Of a stretch of 64,000 nt of DNA, positions 26,495 to 34,749 are shown one piece after another. The first letter of the stretch is position 1; every line of letters begins with the position of its first letter. Under the pieces are notes generated by a model. That model was not told the origin of the DNA and did not search any database. It saw nothing but the letters and a program-made list of their open reading frames with translations. A program made the position numbers and the translations under genes. The stretch spans positions 48,204 through 112,203 of the forward strand of contig CACKFY010000003.1 in NCBI GenBank assembly GCA_902599495.1, given 5' to 3'. This DNA is from an uncultured Pelagibacteraceae bacterium (lineage in GTDB: Bacteria > Pseudomonadota > Alphaproteobacteria > Pelagibacterales > Pelagibacteraceae).

Positions 26495-27535
26495 ATGGGA
26501 AAAAATCCGATAAAAAAAAAATTAAATGGAAGTGGAATTATTTACCGCGAAATAGCCAAGAAAAATGGCGGGATCATTTATCAAGGAAATTCTCTCCAAT
26601 TAATCAATAATCCAAAATTTATTAGAAGATATGAGGGTAAAATAGACTTGATACTTACTTCCCCTCCATTTGCACTTAATAATCCAAAAAATTATGGCAA
26701 TCATGCAGGTAATAAAAAACCCAACGCATCTTTAGCTGTTGGAGAAGGAGAAGAATATATAAAATGGTTTTCTAGTTATGCAAAGCCACTTGCAAAACTT
26801 CTTTCAAAAAAAGGTTCAATTGTAGTTGAGATGGGCAATTCTTGGACCAGAGGAGAGCCGACCATGTCTTTGACCACTTATGAGGCTTTAAAGGGATTTA
26901 TGAAAAAAGGCAATCTTAAATTATGCCAAGAATTTATTTGGAATAATACAGCAAAACTCCCGGGTCCAGCTCAATGGGTTACAAAAAATAGATGGAGAGC
27001 AAAAGACTCTTTTACAAAAATTTGGTGGTTCTCAAAAACTGCATACCCAAAAGCAAATAATCGTAAAATTCTTAAGCCCTATAGTAAGGAAATGATAAAA
27101 TTATTAAACAGGCAGACGTATAATTTTGGTAAAAGATCTTCGGGTCATAGAATTTCAGCCGAAAGTTTTTTAAATAGAAATAAAGGCTCAATACCATCAA
27201 ATGTATTTAAAAACGAGGAATTTTATTTAAAGGACCCTTCCAGTGTAATTGAGATATCAAATACGATCGAAACAAAATATTTAAGGTATTGTAAAATAAA
27301 TAATATACAAATCCATGATGCTCGGATGCCTACGCATATTGCTGCGTTTTTTATTGATTTTTTAACCACTCCTGGAGATAAAGTTTTAGATCCCTTTGCA
27401 GGTTCTAATACAACAGGATACGTTGCATCGCGAAAAAAAAGAAAATGGGTTTCAATAGAATTAAATAGAGATTATATAAGAGGTAGCTTGGGATGGTTTA
27501 AGGGGAAAAAATATTTTAAGAATAAAGAAATATAA
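26495..27535 (+). CDS. Site-specific DNA methyltransferase, TSPP type (likely N4-cytosine, class beta order)
   Basis: DLILTSPPFALNNPKNYGN (catalytic motif) precedes VLDPFAGSNTTGYVA (SAM-binding motif). Confidence 0.85.
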   Translation: MGKNPIKKKLNGSGIIYREIAKKNGGIIYQGNSLQLINNPKFIRRYEGKIDLILTSPPFALNNPKNYGNHAGNKKPNASLAVGEGEEYIKWFSSYAKPLAKLLSKKGSIVVEMGNSWTRGEPTMSLTTYEALKGFMKKGNLKLCQEFIWNNTAKLPGPAQWVTKNRWRAKDSFTKIWWFSKTAYPKANNRKILKPYSKEMIKLLNRQTYNFGKRSSGHRISAESFLNRNKGSIPSNVFKNEEFYLKDPSSVIEISNTIETKYLRYCKINNIQIHDARMPTHIAAFFIDFLTTPGDKVLDPFAGSNTTGYVASRKKRKWVSIELNRDYIRGSLGWFKGKKYFKNKEI

Positions 27536-27547
27536 CAGCTTAATTGA

Positions 27548-27566
27548 GGGGTAGCTAAGCTACCCC
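27548..27566. terminator. Strong hairpin between convergent genes (terminator-like, no clear T tract)
   Basis: GGGGTAGC-taa-GCTACCCC, perfect 8-bp stem. Confidence 0.55.
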
Positions 27567-27574
27567 TACAAGAG

Positions 27575-27766
27575 TTAAATGTTGTCTGAAGATTTTTTTA
27601 AATGCTTAAGAACCCTACCACGATTTTTACCCTCTTTGATGGTATATCCTGCCGTGCCATGTTTATTCACTGCTACGGCTTTTCTGGACTTTTGCATTTT
27701 GTTAAGTAATTCAGCCTGAGATTTGCTTCGGCTGAACTCATTTAACAATTTTGTATGTCTATCCAT
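27575..27766 (-). CDS. Small basic hypothetical protein (63 aa)
   Basis: Strong AAGGAGG SD 4 nt before ATG; preceded by a recognisable promoter. Confidence 0.65.
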   Translation of the reverse strand: MDRHTKLLNEFSRSKSQAELLNKMQKSRKAVAVNKHGTAGYTIKEGKNRGRVLKHLKKSSDNI

Positions 27767-27794
27767 ACATCCTCCTTGTTATTTTATTCAACCT

Positions 27795-27839
27795 ACTTTT
27801 AACTCATGTAGATGAGCCACTTTTGACCATGTGGATGGT
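27795..27839 (-). repeat. Two tandem stem-loops in 5'UTR of the 63-aa gene
   Basis: Plus strand ACTTTTaaCTCAT-GTAG-ATGAG and ACTTTTgACCAT-GTGG-ATGGT; arms differ but remain complementary. Confidence 0.55.
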
Positions 27840-27845
27840 AATTTA

Positions 27846-27875
27846 ATTCTATTGTATTATATTTATAAATGTCAA
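27846..27875 (-). promoter_or_regulatory. Candidate sigma70 promoter of the 63-aa gene
   Basis: Minus strand TTGACA-N18-TAGAAT. Confidence 0.5.
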
Positions 27876-27888
27876 TATAGGAAATATT

Positions 27889-28044
27889 ATGAAAAATAGA
27901 CATTTAGGCATATTTTTAGTACTCGCTGGTGTGCTAACTGTTTTTGTAAAACACGAATCAGCATGGATAGTTTCTGCTATTTTAATAGGTGGAGGAACTG
28001 GAATATTTTTTTGGAAGGATAAAGTTGAAAGTGAAGATAAGTAA
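27889..28044 (+). CDS. Small membrane protein (51 aa, absent from ORF track)
   Basis: Own translation: MKNRHLGIFLVLAGVLTVFVKHESAWIVSAILIGGGTGIFFWKDKVESEDK*. Confidence 0.55.
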   Translation: MKNRHLGIFLVLAGVLTVFVKHESAWIVSAILIGGGTGIFFWKDKVESEDK

Positions 28045-28246
28045 ATTTTTTTTTATTAATGGATTTATTGGATCTTTAATTTTTTATTATTTTGTAAGGA
28101 AAATTCAAACTTTCTATGAAGTAGATATTAGTATTGATGGTTATGGTTTAGCAGGTGCAGTGTGGTACGGTATAGGATTGGGATTTGTTTTTGGAATTAA
28201 ATTTATCAGGGTGCAAGAAATAATTGAGTATTTCAAAAAAAATTAG
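28031..28246 (+). CDS. Small membrane protein (GTG start likely; ORF track start 27989)
   Basis: VKISKFFFINGFIGSLIFYYFVRKIQTF...; short overlap with preceding gene stop. Confidence 0.5.
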   Translation: MKISKFFFINGFIGSLIFYYFVRKIQTFYEVDISIDGYGLAGAVWYGIGLGFVFGIKFIRVQEIIEYFKKN

Positions 28247-28258
28247 TAAAAGAATGAG

Positions 28259-28834
28259 ATGAGCAGAATTTTTGTTGTATATGGCCATCACAATGTAGAT
28301 AAAAGTTTTAACCAAGAGATAAGAGATACATTTTGCTCAGAGGCAAAAAAATTAGGTCATGAGATTGATTTAATAAATTTACATAAAGAAAAGCCCATAC
28401 CCTTTTATAATGGCTCTAAGCCAAGTGAACAAATTTTAGATTATAGAAAAAGATTAGAGCAGAGTGATGTGTTATTTATGATATCCCCTTGTTACAACTT
28501 AAGAGCAACTGCGATACTGGAAAATTGGATTGATCACGTACTTGCTCCTAAATGGTTTTTTTCATTTAAAAGGTTGATAGGCAACTGGGGATATCCTTTG
28601 GCTGGAGCAATGAAAGGTAAAACAGCTATAATGTCCATGTCCTATGGTGGAAATTTTTTTAGTATAGAAACTTGGTTTCAAAATATACCCTTTAGAAGAA
28701 TAAAGGCTGGTGTTTTAAAACTTGGAGGTATGAAAACGAGCTACATAAGATTTTATGAAGTCTTGCCTGGAATGTCGCAGAAAAAATTTGAAAAGCATAT
28801 GAGCAGAGTAAGAAATTTGGTAAGGAAATTATGA
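28259..28834 (+). CDS. Flavodoxin-fold NAD(P)H-quinone oxidoreductase (KefF/MdaB-like)
   Basis: YGHHNVDKSFNQEIRDTF, SDVLFMISPCYNLRATAILENWIDHVLAPKWFFSF. Confidence 0.75.
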   Translation: MSRIFVVYGHHNVDKSFNQEIRDTFCSEAKKLGHEIDLINLHKEKPIPFYNGSKPSEQILDYRKRLEQSDVLFMISPCYNLRATAILENWIDHVLAPKWFFSFKRLIGNWGYPLAGAMKGKTAIMSMSYGGNFFSIETWFQNIPFRRIKAGVLKLGGMKTSYIRFYEVLPGMSQKKFEKHMSRVRNLVRKL

Positions 28835-28870
28835 ATTTTATTTTCAATATAAAAAGTATATAAGTCGATT

Positions 28871-29317
28871 ATGGAAAGTTTAAAAAATTGGATGGTAGAA
28901 ACAGCAAACATAATGTTTGACGACAGTAAAAATGATTTAAGATCGCTACCAAAAACTGTCAGGCTTCAAATTTTAATAGTATTATCTTTTGTATGGTCAA
29001 CTGTTTTTAGTTTATATGTATTTAGCTTAACAAGTTTTATTTGGGGATGGGCTGGTGTTGTATTAGCACATATTGGTTTAATAATTGCAGTATATATAAC
29101 TTTTAAATTTTTCCACAAAGCAAACGTAGAAAAAAAAAGTGTTTTTGAGACAGGAAACTATAATCCAGCAAAGATATTTGTAGTTTTTTTTATAATATTT
29201 TTTATTTTTATATTTACAAAAGGTGTTGAAGTTTTAACTACGTCAAACTCATATTCGATTAAATACGATGGTCCAAAAAAAAGTACGATCGAGCGTATAA
29301 AAGAATTCGTAAAATAA
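28871..29317 (+). CDS. Hypothetical membrane protein
   Basis: 148 aa with about three hydrophobic segments. Confidence 0.5.
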   Translation: MESLKNWMVETANIMFDDSKNDLRSLPKTVRLQILIVLSFVWSTVFSLYVFSLTSFIWGWAGVVLAHIGLIIAVYITFKFFHKANVEKKSVFETGNYNPAKIFVVFFIIFFIFIFTKGVEVLTTSNSYSIKYDGPKKSTIERIKEFVK

Positions 29318-29324
29318 ATTTCTA

Positions 29325-29963
29325 ATGTGTGGAAGATTTGCACAAACCAATATAATAAAAGCAACATCAGATATAGTAAAAACTGTCATTGGAAAAGTAG
29401 ACAACATAGATAATTTTAATATAAGTCCAGGACAAGAGGCTGCTGTTATAAAAAAATACAGTAATGGGAGAGCATTAGAGCTTGGTAAATGGAGTATTTT
29501 TCCAAGTTGGGCAAAAGACAAAGAAGGTTTTAAACGTCTTCACAACACGAGATTTGAGAGTTTAACCAAGCCATATTTTAAAAGATTAATTTTGACAAAC
29601 CGGTTATTAATACCTTGTAGTTTTTTTTACGAGTGGTCAAAATCTGAAGATAAAAAAAAAATTCCCTATTGTTTTAAATTAAATGACGAAAACGAATTAA
29701 TGTATTTTGCAGGAGTTTTTGAAAATAATCAATTTAGTATCATTACAAGAGAAGCTGAGGGCAAGAACATTAAAATTCACCACCGTCAACCATTAATAAT
29801 AAATAAATCGAAAATTAATGATTATTTAAATCTTAAAAATGATGCATTAGATGTTTTGAAATCTATAAAGCCACCAACTCTTGATTTTTATAAAATTGGT
29901 CTTGAGGTAAATAATCCAAAAAATAATTTTAAAGAACTGGTTAAACCTTTACCAAATCAGTAA
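29325..29963 (+). CDS. SOS response-associated peptidase (SRAP/YedK/HMCES family)
   Basis: Catalytic MCGRF N-terminus, NISPGQEAAVI, HNTRFESL, CSFFYEW, KIHHRQP. Confidence 0.9.
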   Translation: MCGRFAQTNIIKATSDIVKTVIGKVDNIDNFNISPGQEAAVIKKYSNGRALELGKWSIFPSWAKDKEGFKRLHNTRFESLTKPYFKRLILTNRLLIPCSFFYEWSKSEDKKKIPYCFKLNDENELMYFAGVFENNQFSIITREAEGKNIKIHHRQPLIINKSKINDYLNLKNDALDVLKSIKPPTLDFYKIGLEVNNPKNNFKELVKPLPNQ

Positions 29964-31010
29964 TTATTCTTTTAAAATTGTTAGATGGCCCATTTTTCGG
30001 CCTTCTCTTGGCTCTTTTTTTAAATAATCATAAAAAAACTCATTTTCTTTTAAAGTCCTTTTTTTATAATCTTGAATTTCAAATCCTAAAACATTATACA
30101 TTTCTGCGTTTGAAACTTTTTTAATCAACTTAGGTTGTAAATTACAAACAGCTCTTACATGATTTTCAAATTGAGAAATATTAAAAGCTTCAATTGTAAG
30201 ATGACCCGAATTATGAAAACGTGGAGCTATTTCATTAACCAATAATTTGTCGTTTTCAGTAATAAAGTATTCCACAGTAAGTACGCCCACATATGAGAAA
30301 CTGTCAGCAATTTTTTTTGCATTATTTATGGCCTCTTTTGATATTTCTTTACTTATTTCAGCAGGAATTTTTGATTTATATAAAATCTGATTTTTGTGAA
30401 CATTTTCGATTGGTTCGTAATAAGATGTGGTGCCGTCCAAATATCTTGTAATTATAACTGAAATTTCTTTTTTTAATTTTACTTTTTTCTCTAAAATATA
30501 ATCAGATGTAAAACACCAGTCTTCTTTTATATCATCTATGGAGCTAAGAATAAATTGACCTTTTCCATCGTAACCTAATGTGTTTGACTTAAGTATTCCT
30601 GGTAGAAGATGCCGATTTTTTTTTATATCTTCAGCAGATTTTATATATATCCAATCAGTCGTATTAATTCCAAGCTCGTTAATAAAAGTCTTTTCTAGTT
30701 TTCTGTTTTGAGCAATTTTATTTATTTTTGGATAAGGCAGAACTTTTTTTTGTCTCTCTATTAAGTTTAAAAAATTTACTGGGATATTTTCAAACTCATA
30801 GGTAACTACATCAACTTTACTTATAAACTCTTTGATTTTTTCATTATTTTCATATTTGCTAACAATAAAATAATCACAAAAGTTTTTAGCAGGTCCGTCT
30901 TTGTCATCAGATAGTACAACTGTTTCTATATTTATTTTTTTTGCAGCCATACATAAAAGTGAGCCCAATTGACCTCCACCAATTACTCCTAAACGAACAG
31001 ATTTTGACAT
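29964..31010 (-). CDS. purK: 5-(carboxyamino)imidazole ribonucleotide synthase
   Basis: LGVIGGGQLGSLLC, VEYFITENDKLLVNEIAPRFHNSGHLTIEA. Confidence 0.93.
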   Translation of the reverse strand: MSKSVRLGVIGGGQLGSLLCMAAKKINIETVVLSDDKDGPAKNFCDYFIVSKYENNEKIKEFISKVDVVTYEFENIPVNFLNLIERQKKVLPYPKINKIAQNRKLEKTFINELGINTTDWIYIKSAEDIKKNRHLLPGILKSNTLGYDGKGQFILSSIDDIKEDWCFTSDYILEKKVKLKKEISVIITRYLDGTTSYYEPIENVHKNQILYKSKIPAEISKEISKEAINNAKKIADSFSYVGVLTVEYFITENDKLLVNEIAPRFHNSGHLTIEAFNISQFENHVRAVCNLQPKLIKKVSNAEMYNVLGFEIQDYKKRTLKENEFFYDYLKKEPREGRKMGHLTILKE

Positions 31011-31493
31011 TTATTTTGGTTTTATTTTTACTGATTTTGTTTGTCTTACTCTAAAACTTTCAAGTTTAAGTCTAACTTTTTTGTCTTGTAAAGCAATTAT
31101 AGAAATTGCTAACAAGCCGGCATTAAGCGCTCCATTAATTGCTGTTGTTGCAACGGGAATTCCATTAGGCATTTCAGCTACAGAAAACAAAGCAGAAACT
31201 CCGTCAGTTTTTTTATCTTTTATTGGAACTCCTATGACTGGGATTTTCGTTAAAGAAGCACACATTCCAGCTAAATGAGCAGCTCGTCCAGCACCAGCAC
31301 AAATAACTGAATAGTTTTTATGTGCATTTTTTGCGAATTTGAAAAGTCTTTCGGGAGTTCTATGAGCGCTCACTATTAAAACATCATTTTTAACTTTGAA
31401 TTTTTTTAAAATTTGCTCGCATTTTCTCATCACAGGGTAGTCGTTTTTACTACCCATAATTATAGCTACTTTATTTGGAGAATTTGCTCTCAC
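31011..31493 (-). CDS. purE: 5-(carboxyamino)imidazole ribonucleotide mutase
   Basis: AIIMGSKNDYPVM, SAHRTPERL, GAGRAAHLAGM. Confidence 0.95.
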   Translation of the reverse strand: MRANSPNKVAIIMGSKNDYPVMRKCEQILKKFKVKNDVLIVSAHRTPERLFKFAKNAHKNYSVICAGAGRAAHLAGMCASLTKIPVIGVPIKDKKTDGVSALFSVAEMPNGIPVATTAINGALNAGLLAISIIALQDKKVRLKLESFRVRQTKSVKIKPK

Positions 31494-31541
31494 AGAATAT
31501 TTTTAACAATTTTTACGAAAATTACAATAGAGCTTTTAAAA

Positions 31542-31931
31542 TTAAATTAAGGATAAAAGCTTATCTGGTAACTTAGTAATTTTTCCGTTAGAGGAAACTA
31601 CAGCTAATTCAATCGTTGATGTAAAAATCAATTTATTGACTTTTTCTATATTTTGTTCAAGTAAAAGTCTTACGGGGCTTTTTTCTAAAATTTTTGAAAC
31701 TACAACTAAATCATCTTCAAATTTAGCTGGTGCTATATATTTAGAGGATAATGATTTTACAACAAAAATAACATCAAATTTATTTTTTAAATCTAGGTGT
31801 TTAAGTTTTAGTCTTTCATAAATAAGTTCTGATCTAGCTCTTTCAGTATATTTAAAATAATTTGCATAAAATACTACTTGTCCAGCATCAGTGTCTTCAT
31901 AGTATATTCGAACATTATATTTATGATCCAT
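31542..31931 (-). CDS. ybgC: YbgC-type acyl-CoA thioesterase
   Basis: YNVRIYYEDTDAGQVVFYANYFKYTERARSE hot-dog motif. Confidence 0.88.
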   Translation of the reverse strand: MDHKYNVRIYYEDTDAGQVVFYANYFKYTERARSELIYERLKLKHLDLKNKFDVIFVVKSLSSKYIAPAKFEDDLVVVSKILEKSPVRLLLEQNIEKVNKLIFTSTIELAVVSSNGKITKLPDKLLSLI

Positions 31932-32042
31932 TTTCTAAATATATGATTTTATTTCTATAACTTCAACTTGCTTAAATTTCGTTCTTATTTTGAACAATTT
32001 TATGACAACCAAATTGCTAATTTTATATTTAAATAAGCTTAT

Positions 32043-32246
32043 ATGAAAATATTATCAATTGTAGCTTTACTTCTCATGTTGACAAACTGTGCCGGTGGTA
32101 ATGTTGCAAAAATTAAATTAGGCAAAAAATGTACCGTTGCTGACTCAAAACAAATACAGGAGTCCTCATTTATTTGGTTCGTATCAAAAGAAGCGCTTAA
32201 TGACTTTGATAAACGGATCAATAAAAAACATTGTTTAAATAGTTAA
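32043..32246 (+). CDS. Small putative lipoprotein
   Basis: Signal peptide with lipobox-like LLMLTNCAGG. Confidence 0.6.
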   Translation: MKILSIVALLLMLTNCAGGNVAKIKLGKKCTVADSKQIQESSFIWFVSKEALNDFDKRINKKHCLNS

Positions 32247-32278
32247 TTTATTTAGAAAAAAAACTAAAATGTGCTAAT

Positions 32279-32303
32279 AAGGGGTGATGTCTTCATCCCT
32301 TTT
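32279..32303 (+). terminator. Terminator-like hairpin overlapping the start of the next ORF
   Basis: AAGGGG(T)GATG-tctt-CATCCCTTTT. Confidence 0.5.
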
Positions 32304-32505
32304 TAGCTTCAATGTATTTGGATATAATATCTTCGATATTATTATTATTATTATTGGTTTAATTCTCACTTTTTTTCTTCTTTATTTATTAAAAAATTGG
32401 AGAAATAAAAAAGAAAAAGATGATAAAAAATTTTTAAGTGAATGGGACAAAATTAAGAAATATGGAAAAAGTATTAATGAAAAAACTAGAAATAAAAATA
32501 AATAA
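32284..32505 (+). CDS. Small single-TM hypothetical protein
   Basis: IIIIIIGLILTFFLLYLLKNW followed by charged tail. Confidence 0.5.
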   Translation: MMSSSLFSFNVFGYNIFDIIIIIIGLILTFFLLYLLKNWRNKKEKDDKKFLSEWDKIKKYGKSINEKTRNKNK

Positions 32506-33554
32506 TGAAATTATACTTAATTTGTTTTTTAATCTTAAATATATTATCCTCAATTAATGTAATGGCGGAAAGACCTTATCATCACTTATCAGATGGAACT
32601 TTTAGAAACCCTGAGGGATCACCAAAAAGAGATCCAAATATAAAATGGTCATACAAAATTTTCAATGAGGAGAGAAAAAAAATTAAAATTAATTTTCCCA
32701 AAGATCATGTTGTTCCAAGAAATAAAGTTTTAAAAGATTTAAAAGATAACATTAATAATGATTATGTTGCATGGATAGGACATGCCACATTTTTGATAAA
32801 ACTTGGAAATATTACGATTATTACTGATCCTTTATTCTCAAAAAATACAGGACCTTTGATTTTTGGACCAAAAAGATACGTTGACCCAGCTATAAATTTA
32901 AGTGAGGTGCCTAAAACAGATGTCTTTTTACTGACACATAACCATTATGATCATCTAGACGTAAATGCTGTTAGAAATTTTCCGCATAAAAATGTAAAAG
33001 TAATTACTCCTTTAAAATTGTCGAAATATTTTAATCGTTACAAAGATGTTAACGAATTAGATTGGTATGAAAAAATTAAAGTAAATGACGATTTACATAT
33101 TACCCTGCTGCCAGCAGTGCATTGGTCTAAAAGAAGTTTGTTTGATACAAACAAAACTCTGTGGGGAAACTATCTAATTGAATACAAGGATAAAAAGATT
33201 CTATTTGCATGTGATACAGGCGTGGGAGACATTTATAAGGAACTTGGAAATAAATATGGTCCAATTGATATAACTTTTATAAATATTGGTGCATATAATT
33301 TTTTTCCAATTTTGCCTGAAAAAGATAAATCTATTTATCATACTAACCCGGAAGAAGCTTTAGGTTTGGCTAGGGATCTCAATAGTAAAAAAGTTATTGG
33401 GATGCATTGGGGAACTGTTATTCTCTCATTAGAGCCAATTATGGAACCACCAAAGAGATTTAAAAAAAATGCAAATAAATTTGGTTTTAAAAATAGTGAT
33501 GCAATTATATTTAAAATTGGACAAGTAACAAAGTTATCTGATATTTTAAATTAA
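32505..33554 (+). CDS. MBL-fold metal-dependent hydrolase (RomA/NAPE-PLD-like), secreted
   Basis: Signal peptide; WIGHATFLIKLGNITIITDPLF, LTHNHYDHLD, ACDTGVGD, GMHWGT. Confidence 0.85.
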   Translation: MKLYLICFLILNILSSINVMAERPYHHLSDGTFRNPEGSPKRDPNIKWSYKIFNEERKKIKINFPKDHVVPRNKVLKDLKDNINNDYVAWIGHATFLIKLGNITIITDPLFSKNTGPLIFGPKRYVDPAINLSEVPKTDVFLLTHNHYDHLDVNAVRNFPHKNVKVITPLKLSKYFNRYKDVNELDWYEKIKVNDDLHITLLPAVHWSKRSLFDTNKTLWGNYLIEYKDKKILFACDTGVGDIYKELGNKYGPIDITFINIGAYNFFPILPEKDKSIYHTNPEEALGLARDLNSKKVIGMHWGTVILSLEPIMEPPKRFKKNANKFGFKNSDAIIFKIGQVTKLSDILN

Positions 33555-34723
33555 TTTAATTTTTTCTTATATTCTCTGTCAATCATTGAGGTAAGAGAGT
33601 CAACAAGGGCATCAGAAAATTTAAAAATTTCATTAGGTTTGTATTCAGAAGACTGATTTTTAGATAGGTTAGTTTTATCTTCAACAATAATATTTGAAGT
33701 TGGATCATTATCTTTTAAATATACTAACATTATCCAGTTTTCATCTGTCTCTTCATCAAGTTTAATAAAAATTTCAGAAGTCTCGTATCTTCTATCTATT
33801 ACCCTTAATAGTGACATTTTTTTTGGTAACCATCTCCTGTTAAGTTGAAAAACACAAGAAGCCATACTTCTATAAAAGCTCTCCAAATTATTTTCTATTT
33901 TTTCTCTAGCAATATTAAATTGTCTCTCTTTTTCTAATAAATCGGATCTTGTATCTTCATCTGATACCTCTATACCTAGTTGCTCTATTCTTTCTCTAAT
34001 TTTTTGATCTCTTATAGCTTGATATTTTAATTTAATTTTTTCTATTCTTTCTTGAACTTCCTCATAATTTTCTCTTTCTTGATTTAAAACAAACTTCTCT
34101 AAATTTTTAATTTCTAATGCCTCTCTCTTTCTAAATTGATCGATTTTCTTCTCTAGTCTGATTTTTTCGTAGAACAATCTTTGCTTTTCTGCTTGATCTT
34201 TTCTCACTTGCGCTTGTTCTTCTTTTATAAATTTCTTTAATTCAATTTTTCTCTCTTTGACTAATTTTATTTCTTCCTTAATTTCACTTTGCTTAGCTTT
34301 TAATTCCTCTTGTTTCATCATTTTATCTCTTTTTATAATATCGTCTTTTTCCTTTTTCATTTTCTTGAGCTGTTCCTGTCTTTTTCTATCTCGTTCCTCT
34401 TCAATTACCTGTTTAAAAGAGTTAATTTTATCTGATATATTTTGAAAAAAACTTTGAAGTTTTTGATCCAAATTAAAATTTATTTTAAAATTAAAACTAA
34501 TTTTATCCGTTAATCTTATAATTTTTCTAAAAGTTTCTTTAGTAGATCTTTTTCTTTTTTTTGATGAAACCTTTCTTTTTTTAGATAAAAATTTTAATTT
34601 TTTCTTTAAGGAACGTTTTCTTGTTTTTTTTTTGTATTTTTTTCTTCTTTTTATTCTTTTTTTTATTTTCGACTTTTTTTTAAATCTTGTTTTTTTTCTT
34701 ATTTTCTTTTTCTTTTTTTTCAT
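33551..34723 (-). CDS. Hypothetical coiled-coil protein with extremely Lys/Arg-rich N-terminus
   Basis: First ~65 aa almost entirely K/R; long charged coiled coil; globular C-terminal ~130 aa. Confidence 0.65.
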   Translation of the reverse strand: MKKKKKKIRKKTRFKKKSKIKKRIKRRKKYKKKTRKRSLKKKLKFLSKKRKVSSKKRKRSTKETFRKIIRLTDKISFNFKINFNLDQKLQSFFQNISDKINSFKQVIEEERDRKRQEQLKKMKKEKDDIIKRDKMMKQEELKAKQSEIKEEIKLVKERKIELKKFIKEEQAQVRKDQAEKQRLFYEKIRLEKKIDQFRKREALEIKNLEKFVLNQERENYEEVQERIEKIKLKYQAIRDQKIRERIEQLGIEVSDEDTRSDLLEKERQFNIAREKIENNLESFYRSMASCVFQLNRRWLPKKMSLLRVIDRRYETSEIFIKLDEETDENWIMLVYLKDNDPTSNIIVEDKTNLSKNQSSEYKPNEIFKFSDALVDSLTSMIDREYKKKLN

Positions 34724-34749
34724 ACCTGATAATTATTAAATATCAGTTT

